From Gracilimonas sp040904925 (GTDB taxonomy: Bacteria > Bacteroidota > Rhodothermia > Balneolales > Balneolaceae): 64,000 bases of DNA. A program made the position numbers and the translations under genes. This document shows positions 53,962 through 61,947 of the stretch, piece after piece. The DNA lies in the NCBI GenBank assembly GCA_040904925.1, contig JBBDSP010000007.1, positions 62,001 through 126,000 of the forward strand. The letters run 5' to 3'. The number at the start of each line of letters is the position of its first letter. The stretch's first letter is position 1. The notes beneath the pieces are model-generated. The model ran no database searches. It was given only the letters and a program-made list of their open reading frames with translations, and was not told the origin of the DNA.

Positions 53962-55757
53962 TTGAATTTAGTTTTGATCAAGTGGTTTTTAATAATGAAT
54001 ACTGCTCCAATAAATACGAGGCTCAAGATTCCTGCAGTAATATAATTTCCATATAAGAAACTTCCGGTTCCTATGAGTGCAGAATAGGTTCCAAAACAAC
54101 CTACAAAAACCATTAAGATACTTCGGGGAACGCTCCACTCTTGTGTTTCAGTGATCTCTTCTCCCCGCTCTTTGGATTCGTTTATGAGCTTCTTCCAGCC
54201 GGGTCCGCCGGGGTGGGTGAGTTCATAGAATTTGCGCAGTGTTTCGTAGGATTCCGGCCTGGTTGTAAAAGCTGTGATGATCCAAACTACAGAAGTGATG
54301 AAAACAGCAAGCAGTAACTTTACCGTGAAACCATCAATGTAAGTAGTCGCCATGGCGTCATCACTCACAAATAGTACCAGTACAAAAGCGGTGATGGTTC
54401 CGCTGATCATAGCCACAACTTCAGTGATGGCGTTGATCCGCCACCAGAACCATCGAAGTAAATAGATGGCTCCCGTTCCGGCTCCTGAAAGCAGAAGGAT
54501 GTTGAAGGCCTGGGTGGCATCTCGGAGAAGGAATAAGGCGAATGCTCCAGAAATAACCATAAGCAACAAGGTGGAGAGCCTGCCCATACGGACCAATTCT
54601 TTTTCAGAAGCTTCCGGCTTGATAAAGCGTCGGTAAAAATCATGGACTAAATAAGAGGAACCCCAGTTAAGGTGCGTACTGATGGTGGACATAAATGCCG
54701 CGATCAGCGATGCCGTCACCAATCCCAGCCAGCCGGGAGAGAGTAGAGTCAGCATTACGGGGTAGGCGATATCATCTCCCAAATACTGATCTTCGATGTT
54801 AGGAAAAACTTCATGAATGGAAGCCAGATCGGGATATAGAACCAGGGAAGCCAGCGCTACGATGATCCACGGCCAGGGGCGCAGGGCATAATGCGCTACG
54901 TTAAAAAGAAGGGTTGCTCCCACGGCATGATTTTCATCTTTGGCAGCCAGCATACGCTGTGCAATATATCCACCGCCACCGGGCTCTGAACCGGGATACC
55001 AAACCGACCACCATTGTACCGCGATCGGAATGATGAACATGGAGATCACCAGCGAGGGATTATTCATATTTGGAAAAAGATCCAGTTTCCCTTCCAGGTT
55101 TGGATGATCAAATAATGCAGCCAGAGAACCGATCTCAGGTTGATCAATAGCTACATAAGCCGCATAAAAAGCCCCGGCCATGGCAATGCCAAATTGGAAG
55201 AAATCGGTCCATATCACGCCCTTGATCCCGCCAAGTGCGGAATATGCTACTACAATGGCTGAGCCGCCTACCACAATAACCCAGGGCGAAAGCCCAAACA
55301 TAATGGAACCGATCTTTATGGCAGCAAGTGTGACCGTCCCCATGATCAGACAGTTGAACAGAACACCGAGATAGATCGCCCGAAATCCGCGCAGGAATGA
55401 AGCTGCTTTTCCGCTGTAGCGGATTTCATAGAATTCCAGATCGGTGAGAACATTTGATCGCCTCCATAACCGGGCATAAATAAAAACCGTTACCATCCCG
55501 GTGATCAAAAACGACCACCAGACCCAGTTTCGGGCAACGCCGCCTTCACGGACCAGTCCGGTTACAAGATTTGGGGTATCGGCCGAGAAGGTAGTGGCAA
55601 CCATCGAGATACCCAGCAGCCACCAGGGCATGCTTCTTCCCCCGAGAAAAAACTGTTCCTGATTTTTACCCGCCGTTTTGGAAGCCCATAACCCGATACC
55701 TAAAACTACAGCAAAAAAAACGAAAAGGATGATCCAGTCAAAGGAATGAAGCAGCAT
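53958..55757 (-). CDS. Sodium:solute symporter (SSS family)
   Basis: 599-residue membrane protein with about 14 hydrophobic segments. The opening FDWIILFVFFAVVLGIGLWASKTAGKNQEQFFLGGRSMPWWLLGISMVATTFSADTP is characteristic of SSS proteins (FFLGGRSMPWW loop), followed by YSALGGIKGVIWTDFFQFGIAM, the family signature. Related genes import sugars, sialic acid or similar with Na+. It is coupled to the GH109-like gene (4-base overlap), so the likely cargo is the sugar released by that enzyme. The 117 bases upstream separate it from hsdM and show nothing notable. Confidence 0.92.
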   Translation of the reverse strand: MLLHSFDWIILFVFFAVVLGIGLWASKTAGKNQEQFFLGGRSMPWWLLGISMVATTFSADTPNLVTGLVREGGVARNWVWWSFLITGMVTVFIYARLWRRSNVLTDLEFYEIRYSGKAASFLRGFRAIYLGVLFNCLIMGTVTLAAIKIGSIMFGLSPWVIVVGGSAIVVAYSALGGIKGVIWTDFFQFGIAMAGAFYAAYVAIDQPEIGSLAALFDHPNLEGKLDLFPNMNNPSLVISMFIIPIAVQWWSVWYPGSEPGGGGYIAQRMLAAKDENHAVGATLLFNVAHYALRPWPWIIVALASLVLYPDLASIHEVFPNIEDQYLGDDIAYPVMLTLLSPGWLGLVTASLIAAFMSTISTHLNWGSSYLVHDFYRRFIKPEASEKELVRMGRLSTLLLMVISGAFALFLLRDATQAFNILLLSGAGTGAIYLLRWFWWRINAITEVVAMISGTITAFVLVLFVSDDAMATTYIDGFTVKLLLAVFITSVVWIITAFTTRPESYETLRKFYELTHPGGPGWKKLINESKERGEEITETQEWSVPRSILMVFVGCFGTYSALIGTGSFLYGNYITAGILSLVFIGAVFIIKNHLIKTKFK

Positions 55758-55874
55758 GATCTATGTTACATGAAATGGTTTCTGTTGAGATGACTACCGA
55801 AAAACGGGAATCAAATATTGCTCCTATGAAAAGGTATTCTGAGGAAAAAAACCAATGAATAGTGCGGGATTGTT

Positions 55875-57350
55875 TTATTCTTCTAACGAACTCACAATCT
55901 CCCTAAAACTCTCCAGCCCCGCCTCAATATTTTCCACGATCTCATTGGCCAGTATATCCGGATCAGGGAGATTATCTAAATCAGTCAGACTATCGTCTTT
56001 GATCCAGAAGATGTCCATACTGGTTTTGTCACGGTTGGTTATCTCTTCGTAGGTGTATTTACGCCAACGACCATCAGGGTTGTCTTCACTCCAGGATTCT
56101 TTGCGGTTGTGCCGGTTTTCCGGGTTGTAGAGTTCGACAAACTCTTTGAGGTCATCAAAGGTAAGCGGACTCTTTTTCAAGGTATGATGGATATTGGTCC
56201 GGTAATCATAATACCATACCTCTTTAGTCCACGGATCTTTGGAGGCGGGTTTGGCATCAAAGAAAACCACGTTTGCCTTTACCCCTTGCGCATAGAAAAT
56301 ACCGGTGGGTAATCGAAGTACGGTGTGGACATCCGCATTCTGCAGGAGTTTCTTTCGAACAGTTTCTCCGGCGCCTCCTTCAAACAATACGTTATCGGGA
56401 AGGACTACGGCTGCTTCTCCATGAGCTTTCAGCATGGCGTTGATATGCTGCACGAAATTCAGCTGTTTGTTGGAGGAGGTTGCCCAGAAATCCTGACGGT
56501 TATAGGTGAGGGATTCTTTGGATTGGGTACCGTCTTCGTTGGTTACCGTGATACTGCTTTTCTTGCCAAAGGGTGGATTGGCTAACACATAATCAAACTT
56601 CTCATCCGGCTCGGATATCAAACTGTCGTTTCGGACGATGGGCGGTTCGGAGTTGATATCCCCGATGTTATGCAGAAATAAATTCATGAGTGCCATACGG
56701 GCGGTATTGGGTACAATCTCCCAGCCTTTGAAGGTTTTATACTTAAGAAACTCTTTCTGCTCTTTATCGAGATCATAGTTTTCCAATAGATAGTCGTAGG
56801 CAGCAAGGAAGAATCCTCCGGTGCCGGCTGCAGGGTCTGCTATGGATTTCATTGGCTCGGGCCGAACACACTCTACCATTGTTTTAATCAGAGCACGGGG
56901 TGTAAAGTACTGTCCGGCGCCGGATTTTGTGTCCTCTGCGTTCTTTTCCAGCAAGCCCTCGTAGATATCGCCTTTTACATCTGCGCCCAACATAACCCAA
57001 TTTTCAGCATCCAGCATTTGAATGAGTTTGTACAGCTTAGCCGGGTCCTGAATTTTGTTTTGAGCTTTTACAAAGATCTGCCCGAGCATGCCGTCTTCTT
57101 TGCCCAGTTCCCGGAGCAGGGTTACATAATGCTGCTCCAGATCTGCGCCACTTTTCTCAATAAGGCTTTCCCAGTTATATTCCTCCGGGATGTTGGTATC
57201 ACGGTTGTAAGGTGGTTGACTGTATTCATGCGCCATCTTCAAAAAGAGCAGATAGGTAATTTGCTCCAGGTAATCCCCATAGCCCACCCCATCGTCTCTG
57301 AGAGTATGACAGAAATTCCAGATCTTTTGTACGATGCCGTTGGTGGTCAT
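55875..57350 (-). CDS. hsdM: Type I restriction-modification DNA methyltransferase subunit
   Basis: 491 residues. N-terminal helical HsdM domain (IVQKIWNFCHTLRDDGVGYGDYLEQITYLLFLKMAHEY), then the N6-adenine methylase core: SAM-binding DPAAGTGGFFLAAYDYL from D172 and catalytic NPPFG from N258. Works with HsdS for target recognition and HsdR for cleavage. It lies at the downstream end of the defence island, separated from hsdS by a HEPN-type gene and a toxin-antitoxin pair, and with hsdS first; this is the reverse of the usual hsdM-hsdS order. hsdR is not in the window. Confidence 0.95.
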   Translation of the reverse strand: MTTNGIVQKIWNFCHTLRDDGVGYGDYLEQITYLLFLKMAHEYSQPPYNRDTNIPEEYNWESLIEKSGADLEQHYVTLLRELGKEDGMLGQIFVKAQNKIQDPAKLYKLIQMLDAENWVMLGADVKGDIYEGLLEKNAEDTKSGAGQYFTPRALIKTMVECVRPEPMKSIADPAAGTGGFFLAAYDYLLENYDLDKEQKEFLKYKTFKGWEIVPNTARMALMNLFLHNIGDINSEPPIVRNDSLISEPDEKFDYVLANPPFGKKSSITVTNEDGTQSKESLTYNRQDFWATSSNKQLNFVQHINAMLKAHGEAAVVLPDNVLFEGGAGETVRKKLLQNADVHTVLRLPTGIFYAQGVKANVVFFDAKPASKDPWTKEVWYYDYRTNIHHTLKKSPLTFDDLKEFVELYNPENRHNRKESWSEDNPDGRWRKYTYEEITNRDKTSMDIFWIKDDSLTDLDNLPDPDILANEIVENIEAGLESFREIVSSLEE

Positions 57351-57376
57351 AGTCAGTCTCGTTTAGCGGGTGAACG

Positions 57377-57691
57377 CTATTTTTTAAAATGAGTTCTAAT
57401 TTCTTTAATAATTTTTTCCGGATTCTGGCGATTATCAGTAATTGTGATTACTTCAATTTCTTGTTTTAAAATCCGGTAGTAAAATGAGCTTTGGGGCGTA
57501 ACGACACACCAATGTATTTCATCAAATTCTTCAACCAGAGGATTGCTTTCAGGATGACGGGAAATTTGGTCAAGCTTCTTTTTAAGTTTTTTCAGGAAGT
57601 TAGTTTTTGAAGATGTTCCCCATTCCTGTTCAAGATACCCGAGAAGTTTAGTGAGCTTATATTCAGCAAGTGAAGATAAATAAACCTTCAC
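57377..57691 (-). CDS. ParE/RelE-family toxin
   Basis: 104 residues of the RelE/ParE fold: KVYLSSLAEYKLTKLLGYLEQEWGTSSKTNFLKKLKKKLDQISRHPESNPLVEEFDEIHWCVVTPQSSFYYRILKQEIEVITITDNRQNPEKI. The helical N-terminus, central NPLV..I and C-terminal DNRQNP strand are typical of Bacteroidota ParE-like toxins. It begins 3 bases after its antitoxin gene and ends 26 bases before hsdM starts, so it may share the hsdM mRNA. Whether it targets gyrase (ParE) or mRNA (RelE) is not clear from sequence. Confidence 0.88.
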   Translation of the reverse strand: MKVYLSSLAEYKLTKLLGYLEQEWGTSSKTNFLKKLKKKLDQISRHPESNPLVEEFDEIHWCVVTPQSSFYYRILKQEIEVITITDNRQNPEKIIKEIRTHFKK

Positions 57692-57694
57692 GGC

Positions 57695-57913
57695 TCAGGA
57701 TACTTTTTTCAGGAAATCTTCAAATGAAATGCGTTCTCCCCGGTTTAATTGTTCGAGCCCGAGTTGTATTTCTTCCTTTTCGTACTCGGTAAGGCTTTTT
57801 CGGAACTTACTGCCTTCATTCAGCAATAACTCGTGGATTTTGTTGATTAGCTCTGGGTCTTCCAGCTCCAGAATCAATTTGGCCAGTTCAATTTTTGATG
57901 TTTGCGTATCCAT
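57695..57913 (-). CDS. Antitoxin of the ParE-type module
   Basis: 72 residues, charged and helical: KIELAKLILELEDPELINKIHELLLNEG then LTEYEKEEIQLGLEQLNRGERISFEDFLKKVS. The last part (GLEQLNRGERISFEDFL) is the toxin-binding tail common in Bacteroidota ParE/RelE antitoxins; the N-terminus lacks a clear ribbon-helix-helix. It lies just upstream of the toxin. The 151 bases ahead (57914-58064) would carry its promoter. Confidence 0.85.
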   Translation of the reverse strand: MDTQTSKIELAKLILELEDPELINKIHELLLNEGSKFRKSLTEYEKEEIQLGLEQLNRGERISFEDFLKKVS

Positions 57914-58031
57914 TATTCTGAATTTTTTAAATGCGTATTATAAATAACGAAAATTGTGGATTGAATGCTATTCGGTTTCTTCTGATTGATATTGTCGTTA
58001 AATTTATAACGTAGTATCGGTACTTCCTCTT

Positions 58032-58067
58032 CCGACTTCCATATCGGTTATGAAGCCGGGTTTTTTA
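58032..58067 (+). terminator. Terminator-like hairpin facing the plus strand, no matching gene
   Basis: Stem CCGACTTC/GAAGCCGG (58032-58039 with 58052-58059, one mismatch), then G and six T on the plus strand; the T-run overlaps the stop codon of the minus-strand HEPN gene. No plus-strand gene ends here, so it may be a leftover from an earlier arrangement of the locus. Confidence 0.35.
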
Positions 58068-59447
58068 TTTCATCTTTTTCCAAGGAACACTTTCAACATC
58101 TCCTACCCAGCCCATTCTTTTTAATCTATTCGAATAAATTCCATCATAACCACACATTCTCAATATGATCATCTCTACGTACCAAAGAGACAACTGCTGT
58201 GCTTCAAAGCAAACAGTCGAACTAGGAGAACTTTCTCTTGCTGGATGAACAATTTCATTTCTTAATTCAGAAATAGCTTTAGGGCCAGTCTGCCAACTTT
58301 TATTTTTTGAATAGGCTTTAAATTCCTTTAACTCTTCTGGTAAATTAAATGGTATCTCTAAGTCTTCAAGTACTTTAAATATATTATTCGAGAGGCTTTT
58401 TCTTTCAAACTTCTCTTTAGTTCGTAACCCCTTTTCTTGGACAAGATAATTAAATGCCAATAGCTCAAGAGCAGACATTGCCAATATCACTGAACCATCT
58501 GTACCAGCACCAGCTACCCCTCTACCTGCATAAGTATACCAATACAAAATTTTATGTATTTCATTTTTCCAAAGTTCATGTTCAAAAAGCTCACTCCATC
58601 CAGGAGACAATAATTCAAATATTTCATTCACATGTTGAGGAGAAAACCAATTATTTCTTTGTGTAAGCGACCATCTGCCTACACTACGAAGACTTCTATC
58701 TTGCCAGATCACTTTTTTATTTTTGTCAAAACCATCAATTAATACAGGTGCTGTTAATGCTCCTCTTACAAATGAGAGCAGCCAATAAAATTTATTTAAT
58801 CGAACTAATAACTCATCAGATGTAAAACTTTTATTATTGGTTTTCTCAATCTTTCCTGAGTAAGTGATTAGGTATCCATCAGACTCACTCATCTCATTTT
58901 GAAGAGATTTATAACCTTCTAATTTATCCAAGGTTATATTCCATTCACCATCATTAATCAAAATTCGCCCCTTATAACTAGATCGTTTCTTTTGTGAATT
59001 TCGAATTGCTTGTCCTAAACAAAAAGGAAAATTCAACAAATAGAATGTGGCGTAACTAATTTCCTTTACTTTTGGATGCTGAACTATATTACTACTGTTT
59101 TTAAAGGTTATTTGGTTCGGCCCAAAATTGTCATTGGTGATCTTTGTGATATGGCATTTATAAGAAAGGTTATCTTTTTTTATTGTTAACGGTTTCCCTT
59201 CTAAATGATATTTTTGAAATAAACTGTTTGAAGTCTCTATTTTGAATAGAAATCGTGGTTTTGGCCAAAGATTTAAATATATGTTGCCTTTTAAATTAAT
59301 CTGATCAAATTCATCACCTGTAGTCTCAATAACTAATTCTTGATTCTCTTTAACTATAAGAGATTTATTTGGCTTAAAAGACTTCGATGCATTTCTCATC
59401 ACAACTGGCAACTCATCAAAAAGTTTATCTATTTTTTCTTGTTTCAT
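58065..59447 (-). CDS. HEPN-type protein with ApeA-like architecture (candidate anti-phage RNase)
   Basis: 460 residues from the ATG at 59447, one base after the hsdS stop; an ATG nine codons earlier lies inside hsdS. About 300 N-terminal residues are beta-rich with no motif I recognise (IYLNLWPKPRFLFKIE..). The C-terminal part is helical (SVILAMSALELLAFNYLVQEKG) and contains SELRNEIVHPARE: R396 and H401 form the R-x4-H motif of HEPN RNases. The ending (QLSLWYVEMIILRMCGYDGIY) also resembles ApeA-type HEPN proteins. The gene is visibly more A+T-rich than its neighbours, suggesting transfer. HEPN RNases embedded in type I restriction operons (PrrC, RloC) act as second-line abortive defence; a similar role is inferred here. 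The specific family is uncertain. Confidence 0.6.
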   Translation of the reverse strand: MKQEKIDKLFDELPVVMRNASKSFKPNKSLIVKENQELVIETTGDEFDQINLKGNIYLNLWPKPRFLFKIETSNSLFQKYHLEGKPLTIKKDNLSYKCHITKITNDNFGPNQITFKNSSNIVQHPKVKEISYATFYLLNFPFCLGQAIRNSQKKRSSYKGRILINDGEWNITLDKLEGYKSLQNEMSESDGYLITYSGKIEKTNNKSFTSDELLVRLNKFYWLLSFVRGALTAPVLIDGFDKNKKVIWQDRSLRSVGRWSLTQRNNWFSPQHVNEIFELLSPGWSELFEHELWKNEIHKILYWYTYAGRGVAGAGTDGSVILAMSALELLAFNYLVQEKGLRTKEKFERKSLSNNIFKVLEDLEIPFNLPEELKEFKAYSKNKSWQTGPKAISELRNEIVHPARESSPSSTVCFEAQQLSLWYVEMIILRMCGYDGIYSNRLKRMGWVGDVESVPWKKMK

Positions 59448-59448
59448 T

Positions 59449-60825
59449 TTATCGCACCACCAACTCCCCGCCAAACGCCTTTTTCAAAATACTCTGTCGG
59501 AGGGCTTCGGCTTTTTGCAGGTTTTCTTTGATGGTTCGTTCTAATTGATCAACCACGGAGAGCCGGGATTCGATTTCATTTACTAATTCTCGTTGTTCTT
59601 TTATAGAACAAAAAGGAACTGGATAAGCCTTTAATGAACTTGAATCAATACTTTCAACGGTTGTACCGTCTTTTGCGCAACTATTTCTAATCGCATTTTC
59701 ATTTCCAAAAGCATACCAGTATAAATAATCGGGCAGTGTTCGGGTTACAGAAGTAAATGCTTGCAGATCTTGATTAACAGTTAGGTCTTTTTTTGCAACT
59801 GCTACTGGCAGTATTCTTCTTAAAATTCCGCTTCGAACTACAAATAATATTGAACCCTTCTTTATCCATTTTGCAGAGGAATTTTCAATTGCATTTTCTG
59901 TTATATAATCCTCAGTTTCTGAAATATTCTTTCGCTTCATGTCTTTAGGTGATACCCACGCTACAGTACCATTCTCCCAAAATTCCTCGTTTCTCTTCGA
60001 CGGTGTTCCGCCTCCTTGCCAATAACCAATTTGTTCAAATGGAATGTAAAACCATCCTTTTGGCAACCCATCATTATTGGAAATAGAGTCTTCATCTAAT
60101 TTTGAAAGCTTAGTTGGCTTCCTCGGCTTTCTCCCTGGTTCCCCATCCTTCTCCCACTTCTCCACTTCTTTTTCCCATTCGGCAAGTTCGCGTTGGCGAT
60201 GGGCTTTGCGTTCGGCTTTTATTTGCTGGAGGAGTTCTTCCGGGGTGGGCAGATCGGTTTGCTGTTCCCGCCATTCTGCGGTGAGCTTGCCTTCAAAGGC
60301 ATCCTTCAGCACCGCCTGCCGGTAGGTGTTGAGCTGCTTCTGCGCCTTCTTCAGGTTCTCCACGCCATTATCCAACTCACTGAACAGTTCTTCTATTTTT
60401 TCTACGATACGGTGTTGGGTGGGAAGTGGGGGGACAGGATATGATTCCTTATTAAGATATTGGAAATGCCTTGCATATCCTTTATCAGGAATTTCAAAAA
60501 CCATTCTTTTAAGTAAATAGAATAGATATTTTGGATGAATGGATTCTTTAGGTTCTAAAACCTTAATACCGTCTGCCCCAGGTGCAAAATCAAAATTTAT
60601 ATATTTAACTGCTTTAGTATGGTCGCCAAATACAATGGCTGGCAAAGAACAATCCACCTTGGATTTTATTTTACTTGTATATCCTCCAATCAATTCATCT
60701 CCTTGATCAATTACAGGTAAATCCGCATTCTCCTCATAATTTTTCTGTTTAATACGTTTTTTATTAGTGGATATATTGACACAAATATCATTTAGTTTTT
60801 TTGTTTCCCAATTTGAGCTAATCAT
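59449..60825 (-). CDS. hsdS: Type I restriction-modification specificity subunit
   Basis: 458 residues with two target recognition domains and conserved helical spacers. TRD1 about 1-130 ends in YPVPPLPTQHRIVEKIEELFSELDNGVENLKKAQKQLNTYRQAVLKDAFEGKL (first spacer); a charged Lys/Glu linker (about 180-250) leads to TRD2 (GWFYIPFEQIGYWQGGGTPSKRNEEFWENGTVAWVSPKDM..) and the second spacer (KEQRELVNEIESRLSVVDQLERTIKENLQKAEALRQSILKKAFGGEL). The spacers are internal repeats of each other. The recognition sequence cannot be predicted. It starts directly after the stop of the preceding gene and is followed after one base by the HEPN gene. Confidence 0.95.
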   Translation of the reverse strand: MISSNWETKKLNDICVNISTNKKRIKQKNYEENADLPVIDQGDELIGGYTSKIKSKVDCSLPAIVFGDHTKAVKYINFDFAPGADGIKVLEPKESIHPKYLFYLLKRMVFEIPDKGYARHFQYLNKESYPVPPLPTQHRIVEKIEELFSELDNGVENLKKAQKQLNTYRQAVLKDAFEGKLTAEWREQQTDLPTPEELLQQIKAERKAHRQRELAEWEKEVEKWEKDGEPGRKPRKPTKLSKLDEDSISNNDGLPKGWFYIPFEQIGYWQGGGTPSKRNEEFWENGTVAWVSPKDMKRKNISETEDYITENAIENSSAKWIKKGSILFVVRSGILRRILPVAVAKKDLTVNQDLQAFTSVTRTLPDYLYWYAFGNENAIRNSCAKDGTTVESIDSSSLKAYPVPFCSIKEQRELVNEIESRLSVVDQLERTIKENLQKAEALRQSILKKAFGGELVVR

Positions 60826-61677
60826 TTAATTAACCTCAATAATATCTACGTGCCCTTTGTATATCCAACCAATGTCTTGTTCATCCTTTTCCAAATTTAC
60901 AAATTGCACCTTATACCAGTACTTAGTGTCATCCAATAAATCCAAATTCCGGTTTGGTAATATTGTATAAATAGAATCAGATTTAGTGTCTGGAAATTTT
61001 CGTAGCGTTGATTTCTTATTAGTTTGAAGAAATATGCTTGAGTTAACGCTTATTCTCTGTTCAAAGGAGTACGTTTTGGCCAAATGTTCTTCAATTTTTT
61101 CTAAGTGTAAATTAGATTGTCTATCCTCTTTTATCTCATTCTGTGATGAAATTTTTTGAGACTCCCCTTGATTGAGCATTATCAATATAATAATGGCCTG
61201 GGCAACAAAATTAATTAGATCAATGATATATTGTTTAGCTGAGTGTCCATTTTCTAATTTTTGGACACGTTCTTCCATGCTATCATAGAGTGCTTCAAAG
61301 TCAATATTAATTGTATCGCTTTCTTGAACTGCATTTAACTCCTGAGAAATAAATTCCGATAAATCAAAACCTTTAGCCGCTGCTTTTAATATTTCCTTGT
61401 TTGTTGTACTTGCTGATGCCTGAGCTTCCTGAATCACCGAAGAAATTATTCTCGATGCATCTATCAACGTATCCATCTCAATGAGTTTTTTATTGACATC
61501 CAAGTTTCCAATAACCGATTGAAAGTCAATGTCTCGTAATAATTTATGAGTTTCATTCATGGCGGCTTCGTTCATAGCCTGACGAATAAAACTCATGTTT
61601 TCACTGAGATTTTTGCTCAGCTTATTAACTGCTCTTGCAAGTTCTTTTGGAATTTGTATGTTAATTTTTGAGCTCAT
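60826..61677 (-). CDS. Unrecognised protein: helical N-terminus, one membrane segment, C-terminal SH3-like domain
   Basis: 283 residues from the ATG at 61677 (MSSKINIQIPKELARAVNKL); an open frame runs further upstream but overlaps the HNH gene, so I reject it. Residues 1-45 look like a short helical, possibly CopG-like region, followed by helical sequence to about 160. One strong hydrophobic stretch (YIIDLINFVAQAIIILIMLNQ, about 150-172) suggests a membrane anchor. The last 65 residues (STLRKFPDTKSDSIYTILPNRNLDLL..WYKVQFVN..GWIYKGHVDII) form an SH3-like domain of the type found in cell-wall and signalling proteins. Its stop abuts the hsdS start, so it is coupled to the restriction operon. No function is assigned. 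Confidence 0.6.
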   Translation of the reverse strand: MSSKINIQIPKELARAVNKLSKNLSENMSFIRQAMNEAAMNETHKLLRDIDFQSVIGNLDVNKKLIEMDTLIDASRIISSVIQEAQASASTTNKEILKAAAKGFDLSEFISQELNAVQESDTINIDFEALYDSMEERVQKLENGHSAKQYIIDLINFVAQAIIILIMLNQGESQKISSQNEIKEDRQSNLHLEKIEEHLAKTYSFEQRISVNSSIFLQTNKKSTLRKFPDTKSDSIYTILPNRNLDLLDDTKYWYKVQFVNLEKDEQDIGWIYKGHVDIIEVN

Positions 61678-61699
61678 AAATGGTTCTGCATTAACTATG

Positions 61700-61945
61700 T
61701 CAGATTTTTTTATTTCCCTTACTTCTGTTAGCCGAAGTTTGGAGTGGGCGCAAATTATTAAGATGGTCTGTTCCACCTTTTGATTTTGGCTTTGAGTGGT
61801 CGATTTCCCACCCCATTTCAGAAGCTTTTCCATAAGAAGGCTTATAAATAACATTTCCCATTACATCACGGCGGTACAACTTTGGGTCTTTACCGCGTAC
61901 TTTTCTGGCTTTTTGCCATACTTCATCTTTTCTGTTACTGGTCAT
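61700..61945 (-). CDS. Small HNH endonuclease
   Basis: 81 residues with an HNH/beta-beta-alpha-metal motif: WEIDHSKPKSKGGTDHLNNLRPLQTSANRSKGNK, giving the His of EIDH, the central Asn in the NNLRPL stretch and the following Asn of ANRSKGNK. It is of the length of stand-alone HNH proteins of this type, so not obviously truncated. It starts 2 bases after the HigA-protease gene ends and ends 22 bases before the next gene. Without HsdR in view it could supply a nuclease activity to the locus, but this is a guess. Confidence 0.85.
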   Translation of the reverse strand: MTSNRKDEVWQKARKVRGKDPKLYRRDVMGNVIYKPSYGKASEMGWEIDHSKPKSKGGTDHLNNLRPLQTSANRSKGNKKI

Positions 61946-61947
61946 TG

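Noticed and set aside
59448..59474. Upstream ATG for the HEPN protein
   Set aside because: It lies inside hsdS and adds only a Trp/Cys-containing extension; the ATG one base after the hsdS stop fits better.
61678..61854. Upstream extension of the SH3-domain protein frame
   Set aside because: It overlaps the HNH gene in another frame. The ATG at 61677 gives a clean start and leaves the HNH gene intact.
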